A DNA stretch of 64,000 bases. Source: Mucilaginibacter aquariorum (lineage in GTDB: Bacteria > Bacteroidota > Bacteroidia > Sphingobacteriales > Sphingobacteriaceae). The DNA lies in assembly GCF_024498135.1 (NCBI RefSeq), contig NZ_JANHOH010000002.1, positions 682,001 to 746,000 on the forward strand. The letters are read 5' to 3'. The notes under the pieces are model-generated. The model made no database searches and had not been told where the DNA came from. It worked only from the letters and a program-made list of their open reading frames with translations. Both the position numbers and the translations under genes were made by a program. This document shows positions 52,859 to 62,707 of the stretch, in pieces (positions within the stretch are counted from its first letter, which is position 1; each line of letters starts with the position of its first letter).

Positions 52859-53527
52859 ATGAAAACAGACATTCAGATTCAAAAAGACGTGATGGACGAA
52901 TTAAAGTGGCAGCCATTTTTAAATTCATCAGAAATCGGCGTGGCGGTAAAGAACGGGATCGTTGCTCTTTCAGGTATTGTCGATTCTTATTCCAAAAAGC
53001 TCTCGGCGGAAAAAGCAGCTAAAAAAGTTGCCGGCGTAAAAGCGATAGCGGAGGACATCCAGATCGGCGTATCGCCTGCTTACCGTAAAACGGATGCTGA
53101 AATTGCCGAAGCGGTATTGAATGCGCTTAAATGGCATTCGGTAGTGCCGGATGACAAGATTCAGGTTAAAGTGGAGGATGGCGTCGTGACCCTGGAGGGG
53201 CAACTTGAATGGGAATACCAGCGCACTAGTGCCCGGGCCGCAATCCAGCACCTGGCCGGGGTGCGTTTGGTTGCCAATCTGATCACAATTAAACCGAGGA
53301 CCTCACCTTTTGAACTCGAGCAGAAGATCAGCGCTGCCTTTCACCGCAGCGCCACGATCGATTCGGGTAAAGTGCATGTGAGCGTAACCGGTGATAAGGT
53401 AACCCTTACCGGGAAGGTACGCTCATCTTCAGAAAGTGACGATGCTGAGAATGTGGCCTGGGCTGCACCCGGTGTTTTCCAGGTAGAAAATAAGCTTGAC
53501 ATTGAAGAACCGGAACTTGTTTATTAA
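52859..53527 (+). CDS. Three-domain BON protein
   Basis: 222 residues, no signal peptide. Three BON domains of about 65 residues each (IQKDVMDELKWQPFLNSSEI, EIAEAVLNALKWHSVVPDDK and the third from ELEQKISAAFHRSATID), each with the central V-x-x-G-x-V-x-L-x-G strand pair. BON domains bind membranes or phospholipids. Cytoplasmic three-BON proteins recur in stress islands beside Usp and Hsp20. Followed by a strong hairpin. Confidence 0.92.
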   Translation: MKTDIQIQKDVMDELKWQPFLNSSEIGVAVKNGIVALSGIVDSYSKKLSAEKAAKKVAGVKAIAEDIQIGVSPAYRKTDAEIAEAVLNALKWHSVVPDDKIQVKVEDGVVTLEGQLEWEYQRTSARAAIQHLAGVRLVANLITIKPRTSPFELEQKISAAFHRSATIDSGKVHVSVTGDKVTLTGKVRSSSESDDAENVAWAAPGVFQVENKLDIEEPELVY

Positions 53528-53529
53528 CG

Positions 53530-53570
53530 GGCTATGAGCTGCCCGCTTTTTCGGCAGGCAGCTCATAGCC
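53530..53570 (+). terminator. Hairpin terminator after the BON gene
   Basis: GGCTATGAGCTGCC and GGCAGCTCATAGCC form a perfect 14-bp stem; the tail ATTCTATTTAT is only moderately T-rich. Confidence 0.75.
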
Positions 53571-53594
53571 ATTCTATTTATAAAAATTAAAATC

Positions 53595-54107
53595 ATGAAA
53601 AGATTAAAATTAATTGCAAGTCTTAGCCTGATCCTGTTTAGCTACGCTTCGCCGACGCTCGGGCAGATCAATTTACCTGAAGTTAAAATTGTCGCTACGT
53701 CCTATAAGTATAAATACCTAAACGCCGTAGACAATAAGGAATTACCTCAGCCGGTAAGGATGCTGGAGCGCCTGGCGGCGACCTATGACGTCAGAAAAGC
53801 AGATTTTTATGAAGACGCTTATGATACTTACTTTGTATCCTTTTACATTCCAGACGGTTCCATCCTGGCCTCTTATGATAAAGATGGGAAACTCTTACGC
53901 ACGGCCGAAAAATTCAAAAATACCAAGCTACCTGCAGCGGTAAGAGAGGCTGTTGAAAAAAGGTTTCCACAATGGGCCATTTCAAAGGATACTTACCTGA
54001 TTAACTACTATAGCGAAGGCGGGGCGAAGAAGAAATATAAGCTCCTGCTGGAAAACGGAGATAAACGGATGAGGGTGGAAACGAATGACATTGGAGAATT
54101 TAATTAA
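53595..54107 (+). CDS. Secreted PepSY-like protein
   Basis: 170 residues with a signal peptide (MKRLKLIASLSLILFSYASPTLGQ). Repeats of the PepSY-like beta-alpha-beta type are visible (FYIPDGSILASYDKDGKLLR, LPAAVREAVEKRFPQWAISK). Similar small periplasmic proteins are common in Bacteroidota; function unknown. First of several short genes on the plus strand after the BON gene. Confidence 0.75.
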   Translation: MKRLKLIASLSLILFSYASPTLGQINLPEVKIVATSYKYKYLNAVDNKELPQPVRMLERLAATYDVRKADFYEDAYDTYFVSFYIPDGSILASYDKDGKLLRTAEKFKNTKLPAAVREAVEKRFPQWAISKDTYLINYYSEGGAKKKYKLLLENGDKRMRVETNDIGEFN

Positions 54108-54198
54108 TTGCACAGAAAAAGGGGTACCGGAAAAAACGACTCTTTCATTTTAACTATGTCCTCTATAAGAGCCGAATGACTCCGGTAACTAAAATGAT

Positions 54199-54687
54199 AT
54201 GAATACGCAAAACACATCCCTGCTTCTTATATTCTATGGGTTTTCAAATATTGCAGGTTTACTCATCCTTTGGGCGGCCTTTCGCCAACCCAAACTTGCA
54301 CGGCTAGCGCTTGTAATGATGTTTGGGTCGGCAGCATGGGTCAACTACTCAGCTGCACAGGAAAACCCGGAAGTATATTTGAATTATAGCCGGTATGCGA
54401 TCACATGGTACGCTGATTTCATCAGCGGCTGGTTCCAGGCACATATCACTTTGATGGTTAGCCTGATCGCCGTTGGCCAGGGTATGATCGCCCTGGGGAT
54501 GATTTACAGCGGTATCTGGATGAAAATTGCCTGCCTGGGTGTGATTGTATTTCTAATTGCCATCGCACCGCTGGGTTTTGGGGCGGCTTTCCCGTTTTCC
54601 CTGACTGTGGCATTTGCTGCCTGGAAAATTATTCACAAAGACGATGGCGCTCCTCTCTGGTCACGCGGGGCTTTTTTCTCCGACTAA
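54199..54687 (+). CDS. Four-helix membrane protein, function unknown
   Basis: 162 residues with four hydrophobic segments (about 8-25, 32-50, 85-105, 110-140). Acidic and aromatic residues lie between helices 2 and 3 (QENPEVYLNYSRYAITWYADF). I do not recognise a named family. It is 34 bp before the Usp gene on the same strand and is probably cotranscribed with it. Confidence 0.7.
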   Translation: MNTQNTSLLLIFYGFSNIAGLLILWAAFRQPKLARLALVMMFGSAAWVNYSAAQENPEVYLNYSRYAITWYADFISGWFQAHITLMVSLIAVGQGMIALGMIYSGIWMKIACLGVIVFLIAIAPLGFGAAFPFSLTVAFAAWKIIHKDDGAPLWSRGAFFSD

Positions 54688-54721
54688 AGCGGAGTTATAA
54701 TAAACATAAAAGGATTAAGTC

Positions 54722-55558
54722 ATGAAAAGAATTTTGTTGGCTATTGATACGGAAAAGCTGGATAGGAAAAGCCTTGATTTTGGCTGCTACCTTGCGCAGC
54801 TCACTCATTCGGCATTGACCGGTGTATTTCTAGGGGAGCGTCGGTTTGAACCAGAATCAGGTGTGAAATTTGCATACGGAGGCATTTATGTGGAAACCAT
54901 TGACGCGCGTGAGTTGCCCGAGACGCAATACAGGCAAAAGGTCCGTGAGAAAAACCTAAAGCTTTTCAAAAGTACCTGTGAAGAACTTGGCGTAGCGTAT
55001 CATATTCTCCGCGACCAGACAGATCCTGTTAAAGACCTTATCGCGGAAAGCCGGTATGCTGATTTGCTGGTTGTTGATCCCGAGCTGCTTTCCACATCCC
55101 CGCTTGACCGACCCTCAGCCTTTGTAAAGGATGTCCTGGCCGGGGCGGAATGCTCGGTGATCATTTCACCATATTACTTCAATGAGGTGAATGAGATCGT
55201 GTTCGCTTACGACGGCCAGCCTTCTTCTGTATTTGCGATCAAACAGTTCACCTATCTTTTTCCTCAACTCTTCTGCAAAAAGATCACGGTAATGCAAGCA
55301 AACGAGGCCGGGGTTTTCAGGAAGGAGAGTGAAGAGAAGATCCATACCTATCTAAAAGCACATTACGTGAACATTGAATTTCAGGATCTGGTCGGAAAAC
55401 CGGATGATCAATTATTTGATCATCTATTGAGAAAAAATGACGCATTCGTAATTATGGGCGCCTATGGGCGGACAAAACTCTCCAACTTTTTTAAGCACAG
55501 CACCGCCGAACTACTGATCGAGGTGAATGGTTTACCGATATTTATTGCACATCATTAA
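54722..55558 (+). CDS. Universal stress protein, two-domain, diverged
   Basis: 278 residues: MKRILLAIDTEKLDRKSLDFGCYLAQ opens domain 1; domain 2 begins near 160 (EIVFAYDGQPSSVFAIKQF) and keeps VIMGAYGRTKLSNFF, an ATP-loop-like G-x2-G-x9 pattern. Quite different from the Usp at 31409-32275. Often found with P-type ATPases and PEP synthase in similar islands. Confidence 0.88.
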   Translation: MKRILLAIDTEKLDRKSLDFGCYLAQLTHSALTGVFLGERRFEPESGVKFAYGGIYVETIDARELPETQYRQKVREKNLKLFKSTCEELGVAYHILRDQTDPVKDLIAESRYADLLVVDPELLSTSPLDRPSAFVKDVLAGAECSVIISPYYFNEVNEIVFAYDGQPSSVFAIKQFTYLFPQLFCKKITVMQANEAGVFRKESEEKIHTYLKAHYVNIEFQDLVGKPDDQLFDHLLRKNDAFVIMGAYGRTKLSNFFKHSTAELLIEVNGLPIFIAHH

Positions 55559-55569
55559 AATAATTGACC

Positions 55570-55752
55570 ATGAGTAACACAAGCAACCCAACAGAAATAC
55601 CGGTACCGGCTAAACCGCCGGAGATTATACCGCAGAAAGAGCCGTCACAACCCATGAGCCCACAAGAGGATCCTGCCGGCTATCCAATGGAGAACCCCGA
55701 CCTGCCTTCTCCGGAAGAACTTCCCAGGCCACAAACGAGTGAAGACTGGTGA
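55570..55752 (+). CDS. Small proline-rich acidic protein
   Basis: 60 residues from ATG 55570 (MSNTSNPTEIPVPAKPPEIIP), 11 bp after the Usp stop. About a quarter of the residues are Pro with many Glu; no hydrophobic segment, likely disordered. Similar unnamed proteins occur in Sphingobacteriaceae stress regions as far as I recall. Function unknown. Confidence 0.6.
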   Translation: MSNTSNPTEIPVPAKPPEIIPQKEPSQPMSPQEDPAGYPMENPDLPSPEELPRPQTSEDW

Positions 55753-55785
55753 GAACCCTTGGTTTGACTGCTTAAACAAAACGTC

Positions 55786-55902
55786 ATGATAAAGTATCGT
55801 AGTGCTACCAACTGGAACTTGTTCATCGCCATTGTTCTGATCCTGGTCTTGGTGATAATTATGATTATGGCCGGGCTCAAAGTGTATGTTGCCGATTTTT
55901 AA
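55786..55902 (+). CDS. 38-residue single-TM small protein
   Basis: MIKYRSATNWNLFIAIVLIL then VLVIIMIMAGLKVYVADF: one membrane helix with a short basic N-terminus. Start 33 bp after the Pro-rich gene. The frame, membrane helix and position in a run of short genes support a real small protein, but there is no homologue I can name. Confidence 0.5.
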   Translation: MIKYRSATNWNLFIAIVLILVLVIIMIMAGLKVYVADF

Positions 55903-56599
55903 TAAAGAACCCGAACGATAGACAGGAGTATAGATATGATCGGACCAGGCAGTTTATTTTAATGAAAGTAAAACTGTTTTAATCATTCTAATGATCGCTA
56001 TATTCTGATGAGATTAACACTATGGAATCTCGCTTTGCCATAAGCATGCATCTGAGCTGGTAGCGACGCCAGGACAGCAATTAAAGACATCGAAAAAACC
56101 TGGTGGCAGCTGCCGTTTAAGGGGGACATACCAGTCTTTCAATACCTTGCCTGAAAGGCACCAGGCGTTACAAAAGTGAGGACGTTAATTTGTCCTGTGC
56201 ACTTTCTGCATCTGCTTCGATGATCAGTATAATAAACAGGCAGCAGTAAGGATTTGGTTGGAGGGGATTTGTAATCAGAGCAACAGCATAGGTTTGCAGC
56301 AGACCTGGGTTGTTTTACCCATATTGATTTGCGGACAACCGTAAGGGGGGCTACAGCAGATTAAGGTTCCATGAGGCCGGAATGAAATCTTATTGCAATG
56401 CGGGCCTGGATGTAGATTGTTATTAGCCAAAAAGGATGGACTTTCTGCCGTGCATCACCTTTTATTAACAACGACGGCCCACTGCCCGTATTAAATATGC
56501 CTATGTGTTTTTAATAATAAAAAATATCTTTTGTACGTATATACCTATAATTGTGGTGGAATGCATCCAATCACATGCTTTCTGAAGAAAACTATTAGG
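55903..56599. other. Nearly 700 bp without a supported gene
   Basis: No long frame; TATCTTTTG at 56524-56532 may be the -7 element of the L,D-transpeptidase gene. No Crp-type palindrome at useful distance was found. Confidence 0.45.
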
Positions 56600-58258
56600 A
56601 TGAGGATGTTACAAAGGTCATATAATCAGCCATCTTTTTTATTGTCAACCTCAATCCTGCTATTGCTATGCCTGTCTGCCTGCGGCCAGCAGCAAGCTCA
56701 AAAAGTATCCAGCTCCGATACGACGATCCGGAAATGGAATCAAACGATACCGGGCAACTTCAGCAGTCAAAGTAAAACGACATTTGATAGTCTCAAAATC
56801 GCTGATTTCCTTCGCCTGTACCCGGCCTTTAAGCCTCATGCACAGGAAATCTATACTTTTTACAGCCACCGGCGCTATACATATGCATGGTTTGAAAACG
56901 GGCGTCTGATCGAGTATGCATCTAATTTATCCAACCGTATACTCAACTTTCAGCACGAGGGGGTGCTTGAGAAGCCGCCTTACCAACGGAAGCTGGATTC
57001 GCTGATGTTTGCCGGGGAACCGATAAAAAAGCAGCCGGACACAGAGCTTGAACTGATGTTGACGGCCCAGTATTTTGTACTTTCAAAGCTCGCCTGGTCA
57101 GGTCAGGATGCGACAACGAGCCGCTCCGTAAACTGGAACCTGCCAAGGAAGAAAGTCAATTATGAAGAATACCTGGACAGCCTGATAAGCACCCGTTCGA
57201 CCGATTTTAGCAAGGATGAGCCGGTGTATCGCCAGTATGAGCTTTTGAGGAAATATCTGATCAAATACCATACGTTGGCAACACAAAAATGGCTGCCAAT
57301 AAACATAACGCCGGGGATAAAATATGGCGATACTTCCCTTGTTGTATGCGCTGTGAAGGACCGACTCTTTAAGTTAGGGGATTTCAAAGGCGATACAAGC
57401 GGTAAAAGCTATGATGAGGGATTGAACGAAGCGCTAAAACGGTTTCAGGACCGGCACGGACTGGCGGTAAACGGCGTTTTAAATAAGGAAACCCTGGCAG
57501 AATTGAATGTGCCGATCCAAAAGCGCATCCAACAGATCGTGGTCAATATGGAGCGGAGCCGATGGCTTCCGGTAAGGCTCAATAGTGATTACCTCGCCGT
57601 AAACATTCCGGAATTTAAATTACATGTCTATCATGCCGACAGTTTGCTTTGGAGCTGTAATGTTGTGGTGGGTCAAACGATGCACCGCACCAGTATATTT
57701 TATGGCGATATAAAATACGTTGTATTTAATCCTTACTGGAATATTCCGCCAGGCATTGTCAGAAATGAGGTACTGCCGGCTATGAGCCGCAATCCGGCTT
57801 ATCTGGCTACTCATCATATGGAAATCACCGACTATAGGGATGGACTGCCGGTAATACGACAAAAGCCCGGATCAGATAACGCCTTAGGGCGCGTAAAGTT
57901 CCTGTTTCCCAACAGCTATAATATCTATTTGCACGATACCCCCTCCAAATCACTTTTTGGAGAAACATCGCGTGCTTTTAGCCATGGATGCATACGCGTG
58001 AGCGAACCCGCCCTTCTGGCCGCTTTTTTACTAAAAAGTCGTGAGGAATGGACGCCGGAAAGAATTGAGCAGGGGATGAGGGGCGGGCCGGAAAAAGTGA
58101 TAACACTAAAACAAACGGTGCCGGTATTTATTGCGTATTTTACCGCTTTTATCGACAGGAATAACCGCCTGAATTTTCGCAAGGACCTTTATGGGTTCGA
58201 TGTGCGGTTGTCTGAGGCATTAACGACCTCGGGCAAGACGATTAACCAGCACCCTTAG
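56600..58258 (+). CDS. L,D-transpeptidase, YcbB-like lipoprotein
   Basis: 552 residues from ATG 56600 (MRMLQRSYNQPSFLL) with lipobox CLSAC. The order is a scaffold domain, a peptidoglycan-binding domain at about 265-310 (DRLFKLGDFKGD, RFQDRHGLAVNGVLN) and the YkuD catalytic domain with SHGCIRVSEPA (Cys about 464) and NIYLHDTP. It crosslinks peptidoglycan stem peptides 3-3 or replaces D,D-crosslinks. The gene end overlaps the convergent kinase gene end by 17 bp. Confidence 0.93.
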   Translation: MRMLQRSYNQPSFLLSTSILLLLCLSACGQQQAQKVSSSDTTIRKWNQTIPGNFSSQSKTTFDSLKIADFLRLYPAFKPHAQEIYTFYSHRRYTYAWFENGRLIEYASNLSNRILNFQHEGVLEKPPYQRKLDSLMFAGEPIKKQPDTELELMLTAQYFVLSKLAWSGQDATTSRSVNWNLPRKKVNYEEYLDSLISTRSTDFSKDEPVYRQYELLRKYLIKYHTLATQKWLPINITPGIKYGDTSLVVCAVKDRLFKLGDFKGDTSGKSYDEGLNEALKRFQDRHGLAVNGVLNKETLAELNVPIQKRIQQIVVNMERSRWLPVRLNSDYLAVNIPEFKLHVYHADSLLWSCNVVVGQTMHRTSIFYGDIKYVVFNPYWNIPPGIVRNEVLPAMSRNPAYLATHHMEITDYRDGLPVIRQKPGSDNALGRVKFLFPNSYNIYLHDTPSKSLFGETSRAFSHGCIRVSEPALLAAFLLKSREEWTPERIEQGMRGGPEKVITLKQTVPVFIAYFTAFIDRNNRLNFRKDLYGFDVRLSEALTTSGKTINQHP

Positions 58259-59045
58259 CCGCCGCCTGCAGTTGAGCAGGGAAGACCATTTTAAAGCTTG
58301 TTTTTTGTCCCGGTTTACTTTCAAAAGTTATTGTTCCTTTCATGAGACCTGTATAACGCTGGACGATAGTCAGGCCAAGGCCTGTACCTGGAATGGTCCC
58401 GCTTGAATGGATTCTGTAAAACGGCCGGAACAAATTAGCCTGCTCTGCTTCCTGAATCCCGATTCCATTATCCGTTACCCGAATAACTGTTTTATCTGGG
58501 CAGGTGGATACCTTCAACTCAATTATTGCCGGCGCTCCGGCGTATTTAATCGCATTGGAAATCAGGTTGATGATGGCGTTTTTGAGAAGGTTTCTATCTA
58601 GGTTGACACTCCGTTCTACGTCACAGATCAACCGAAGCTTTTGGTCAGGCAAAGCCATTTCCTGCATCTCTTCGATAATTTCGTTGCTCAACTCCGCCAG
58701 GTCGAATGTTTCGAAGGCAGCTGTTACCTGTCCCGTATCAAGCTTCTCCAACGAAAGGAAATCTTCCAGAATGCTTTTTAGATTTGTGATCGTGTTTTTG
58801 ATTTTCCTGGTTTGTTTAAAAATAAGTTCAGTCTGCTGTTGCTGCGTATACTTTTCAATCAGTGAAACAGAAAGCAAAATCGAACTTAGCGGTGTTCGGA
58901 TCTCATGTGAAGCCACAGAAACAAAATTTCTTTTCAGTTCTATACTGTTCATATCCACCTTGTTTTCTGTATCTATTTTCATCACCATGTAACAATAACT
59001 AAAATTGCGCATAAACAATTCCGTGAAAAATGACCATGGGCACAT
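58242..59045 (-). CDS. Sensor histidine kinase without input domain
   Basis: 267 residues (or 246 from ATG 58982). Phosphoacceptor H47 in SVASHEIRTPLSS, N-box NLISNAIKYA, G-boxes DNGIGIQEAE and GTGLGLTIVQRY. The N-terminus has neither membrane helix nor PAS domain. It must sense through another protein. Not linked to a response regulator gene, but two receiver-only proteins are encoded at 28319-28681 and 62708-63091. End overlaps the L,D-transpeptidase end. Confidence 0.9.
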   Translation of the reverse strand: MCPWSFFTELFMRNFSYCYMVMKIDTENKVDMNSIELKRNFVSVASHEIRTPLSSILLSVSLIEKYTQQQQTELIFKQTRKIKNTITNLKSILEDFLSLEKLDTGQVTAAFETFDLAELSNEIIEEMQEMALPDQKLRLICDVERSVNLDRNLLKNAIINLISNAIKYAGAPAIIELKVSTCPDKTVIRVTDNGIGIQEAEQANLFRPFYRIHSSGTIPGTGLGLTIVQRYTGLMKGTITFESKPGQKTSFKMVFPAQLQAAAKGAG

Positions 59046-59284
59046 GCAGAAGTAACTGATTGCACAAATTCTGATAGTTAAAATAAACGGGCTTTAGCAT
59101 CGGGGATCCTGTCGTATTTTATTCAACAGATACGGAGCAAGCTTTTAATTATTCCGGCCGCCCGCAAACAGCAACCTCATCCGCGCATTTTGCGCGGTTT
59201 AATAAGAGAAAAAAGCAATGGCGGTATGCTTTAAACGGATGTGCGTGATATGACAAATAATATATAATTGAGCGCTGGGAAACT

Positions 59285-59539
59285 TCAGAGCTTTTTTTTG
59301 ATAATCAGATGCATTAAGCCGGGATTGCTTAATAATTTTTCCATTTCCGTTTGAATGATATGTGCCATATCCTTTTTAATGTCAAGATAATTATAATGAA
59401 CGATGGCATTGTCAATCTTACGTATCAACGGCAGTTCTTTATACCCGTTAACCTCCTTTTCAATCGCATGGTGGTCATTGAGGATTTCCGCGTGAAAGGC
59501 TTTCAATTCTATTTTACAATCCGGGTTATCTGCTATCAT
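59285..59539 (-). CDS. Small protein of unknown function
   Basis: 84 residues (MIADNPDCKIELKAFHAEIL), helical, charged, no TM segment. A plausible gene by composition and position, but no family is recognised; an AATTTG box lies close to its start. Confidence 0.45.
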   Translation of the reverse strand: MIADNPDCKIELKAFHAEILNDHHAIEKEVNGYKELPLIRKIDNAIVHYNYLDIKKDMAHIIQTEMEKLLSNPGLMHLIIKKKL

Positions 59540-59724
59540 ACTGACAAATTCGCCCGAATTTAGCGAAGATATCCGCGAGGGCGGTACCGCCGCTTCCAGT
59601 TGTTTGGATTTACTTATTTAGGTATCAGTTAACCCATAATTCATTCTATACGGGTTAGGTGGTATAGTATGATACAGTTTTTAAAATGCTTGTTAGGTTT
59701 TGTTATTAATTTGGCTGGCATGAT

Positions 59725-62235
59725 CTAAGAGATGTCTGTTCTTTTGCGTGTTTGCCATTTAAGCAACTCAAACCAGGCGACTGAAATCAGGCCAATGGTT
59801 ATACTGATCGCCAGTTCTCCGGCATGCAGTGGTTCGAAACCAAAGAACTCTGTTAAGGGGCTAAGATAGATCAGCGTCGTTGAAATCAGCAGGGTGATGC
59901 CGATGATCAGTAACACGAGGTTATTTTGATACCTGATGGTGGTAAACAGCGAGTAGTAAAAAGACCGGTTTACCAAAGTGAGGAATATATTGGCCGCTAT
60001 CAGGCATGTAAATACCATGGTACGGGTGAGCTGTTCATCGGCACCATTGCTTACGGCATATTGATAAGTCGCCAGCGTTCCGATAGTGATCACGATACCC
60101 TGTACAATACTTGTTGTTAATTCCTTCCAGTTAAAGAAAGTGGTACTGAACGGACGTGGCTTTTGCAGCATGGTATTCTTTTCCATGGGCTCGTTCTCAT
60201 AAATGATAGAACAGGTTGGCCCCATGATCAATTCCAGGAAAATAATATGGACCGGAGAAAAAATATTAGGGTAGACCCAGCCGAGGGCCAGAGGGGTGAA
60301 CACGGTCAATATAATAGGTATATGGATGGAAATAATGTACTGGATCGCCTTTTTCAGATTGGCATAAATGCGCCTGCCCATGGCTATTGCATCAACCATT
60401 TTTGAGAGGTCATCTTCCAGCAAGATCAGAGACGCCGCCTGCCTGGCAATTTCGGTGCCTTTTTTACCCATAGCGATACCTATGTGTGCGGCTTTTAAAG
60501 CAGGACCGTCGTTTACACCGTCCCCGGTCATCGCCACTATCTCATTATTAGCCTTTAACGCATTAATGATTCTCAGCTTGGCATCCGGGAACATCCGGGT
60601 AAAAATATTTACTTTTTTTACTTCCTCTTTAAGCTCTTTGTCAGACAGCTTCATCAGCGCATCTCCGCTCATGCAGCTGTCAAATCCGGCAAAACCAATC
60701 TGCCGGGCAATAGCACCGGTGGTTTCCGCGTTGTCACCGGTAATGATCTTGACGGCAATACCCGCCTTATAAAAGCCCTCCAGCACTGCGCCAATGTTCT
60801 TTTTAGGCGGATCATAAAAGGCAACCAATCCTTTAAATGCCCACTGAAACTCCTGTTGTTTTGCCGGGAAATCATCACCCGAAAAATTCGCTTCTCCTAC
60901 AGCCAATACCCGGTACCCTTCTGCAGCCATTGTTTCAATGGCGGATGCCACCTGCTTATTTTCCAGACTGCTTAGATTACTGATGCTGATCAGCGCTTCG
61001 GGAGCGCCTTTGCCCGCGATAATGCGCTGTCCGCCTGAATTTTCGAAAACATGGGTCATCATAGGCGGCTTACCACCCAGCGGGTATTCATGGATCATTC
61101 GATAATCAGCACGCTCGTCAGTGACAACTGTTTTTACATAGGCATCATGCAGGGCGATCTCCATGGGATCGAAAGGTATTGGTTCACTGGCCCACATGGC
61201 CAGCCTTATCAGTTTCCATTCCGGATCATTTGTCACCTTTTCCGTAGTATCAGTGATATGGTTCTCCTGCAATGTAAATACCTTCGCCAGGCTCATCCGG
61301 TTCTCGGTCAGCGTGCCGGTTTTATCGGTGCATATTATGGAGGCGCTGCCCAGGGTTTCCACTGTTTTTATTTGTTTAACCACGATACCCATTTTCATCA
61401 TCCGCCAGGCGCCCAGGGCCATAAAAGTGGCGAATGCCACCGGAATTTCCTCAGGCAGGATGCTCATAGCCAGTGTCAGCGCTTTAATAAGGCTATCTAA
61501 AACATCTGCTGAATGAAAATAGTTGATAATCCACACACCCAGGAACACGACAAGGCCGGCAATAACCATTTTCTTTACAAAATTGTTGATCTGTAATTCC
61601 AGCGGTGTTTTTTCCTCATCGATTGACTCCAGGCTCTTGCCGATTTTGCCCAACCGGGTTTGGTTGCCTATTGCGGTTATCGTGGCGATGGCCAGGCCGC
61701 TCGCTACGGTGGTCCCATGAAAAATTAAATTGTCTGCCGAAGAACGGTCTTTATAAACGGGCAGGGATTCCCCGGTAAGAATGCTTTCATTAACAGAAAA
61801 ATCGTTGGAGTGTACAATAATCCCATCTGCAGTTATGGAAGTTCCTTCCTCTACCATCAGACTGTCCCCAACTACAAGTTCTTCACTTTTTATGTCCAAA
61901 ACTTCCCCGTTCCTGATTACTTTGCATTTGGGTTGCGAGAAATCCTTCAATTTTTCGAGCGCGTTGCGGCTGCGGGAATCCTGGTATAAAGAAATGCCGG
62001 CAACCAGCACAATGGCCGAAGCCAGAAAAATGCCATCGCCTATATTTCCGCTAATAAAGTAGATACACGAGGTAACCAGCAGCAGGATCACCATCGGCTC
62101 TTTGGCCAGTCCTTTCAGGGCATCGGTAAATCCGTTTTCCTTTTTAAACGACAGGCTGTTTACTCCATATTTTGACCTGGCGTCTATTACCTCCCTGTCG
62201 CTGAGTCCCTGTACGTCAAAATTATTTGTTGCCAT
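59725..62235 (-). CDS. Cation-transporting P-type ATPase, Ca2+-type (P2)
   Basis: 836 residues. N-terminal cation-ATPase domain, TGES at 154-157, phosphorylated D304 (CTDKTGTLTENRM), PEEIP in TM4 (261-265), GDGVNDGPALKAA hinge and six C-terminal TM segments. This is the PMCA/SERCA-like branch found in bacteria as Ca2+ exporters. The PEEIP form replaces the usual PEGLP. No Crp-type site found in front. Confidence 0.94.
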   Translation of the reverse strand: MATNNFDVQGLSDREVIDARSKYGVNSLSFKKENGFTDALKGLAKEPMVILLLVTSCIYFISGNIGDGIFLASAIVLVAGISLYQDSRSRNALEKLKDFSQPKCKVIRNGEVLDIKSEELVVGDSLMVEEGTSITADGIIVHSNDFSVNESILTGESLPVYKDRSSADNLIFHGTTVASGLAIATITAIGNQTRLGKIGKSLESIDEEKTPLELQINNFVKKMVIAGLVVFLGVWIINYFHSADVLDSLIKALTLAMSILPEEIPVAFATFMALGAWRMMKMGIVVKQIKTVETLGSASIICTDKTGTLTENRMSLAKVFTLQENHITDTTEKVTNDPEWKLIRLAMWASEPIPFDPMEIALHDAYVKTVVTDERADYRMIHEYPLGGKPPMMTHVFENSGGQRIIAGKGAPEALISISNLSSLENKQVASAIETMAAEGYRVLAVGEANFSGDDFPAKQQEFQWAFKGLVAFYDPPKKNIGAVLEGFYKAGIAVKIITGDNAETTGAIARQIGFAGFDSCMSGDALMKLSDKELKEEVKKVNIFTRMFPDAKLRIINALKANNEIVAMTGDGVNDGPALKAAHIGIAMGKKGTEIARQAASLILLEDDLSKMVDAIAMGRRIYANLKKAIQYIISIHIPIILTVFTPLALGWVYPNIFSPVHIIFLELIMGPTCSIIYENEPMEKNTMLQKPRPFSTTFFNWKELTTSIVQGIVITIGTLATYQYAVSNGADEQLTRTMVFTCLIAANIFLTLVNRSFYYSLFTTIRYQNNLVLLIIGITLLISTTLIYLSPLTEFFGFEPLHAGELAISITIGLISVAWFELLKWQTRKRTDIS

Positions 62236-62707
62236 TTTATATATCGGTCTAAAATTGAAGGCTTGATCGGGCTACTCCATATGGGAATGCCACTAAAGGG
62301 AAACGTGGTTTTCCATGCTGCCGTTATTCTAATCCAGCCGAATAGTGTGGCAAAGAAAACGCTTAGTAATGAACCAACGCCCCCATAGCGAACGAATGTT
62401 TTTGCACAACCCGGTTAATCGCTTAGAAGATACCTCCCCTGATTTGAAGATACGTTTTATTATCTTTTTGATAACATTATTATTGGACTGATTTTACAGG
62501 GCTATTGCGTCAGCGAAGAACATTTGAGGGCTGGTACAACTTAATTATCGAAAAACAGACGCGACCGAAAATAGTGCCGGCTGAAAAAAGTTCAGCATCT
62601 ATTCGGATCATGTCTTAGCAGCAGAGGCGCATGGCCTGCATATGCGTTCGACACCATGCGTAACTCAGGTGTCACTGTAAGCCTAAACTGATGTCTTCCA
62701 ATGAATA
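62236..62707. other. Intergenic, no gene seen
   Basis: Stops in all frames. A search by eye for the TGA-N6-TCA and -7-box pair found none, so the ATPase is probably under other control. Confidence 0.4.
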
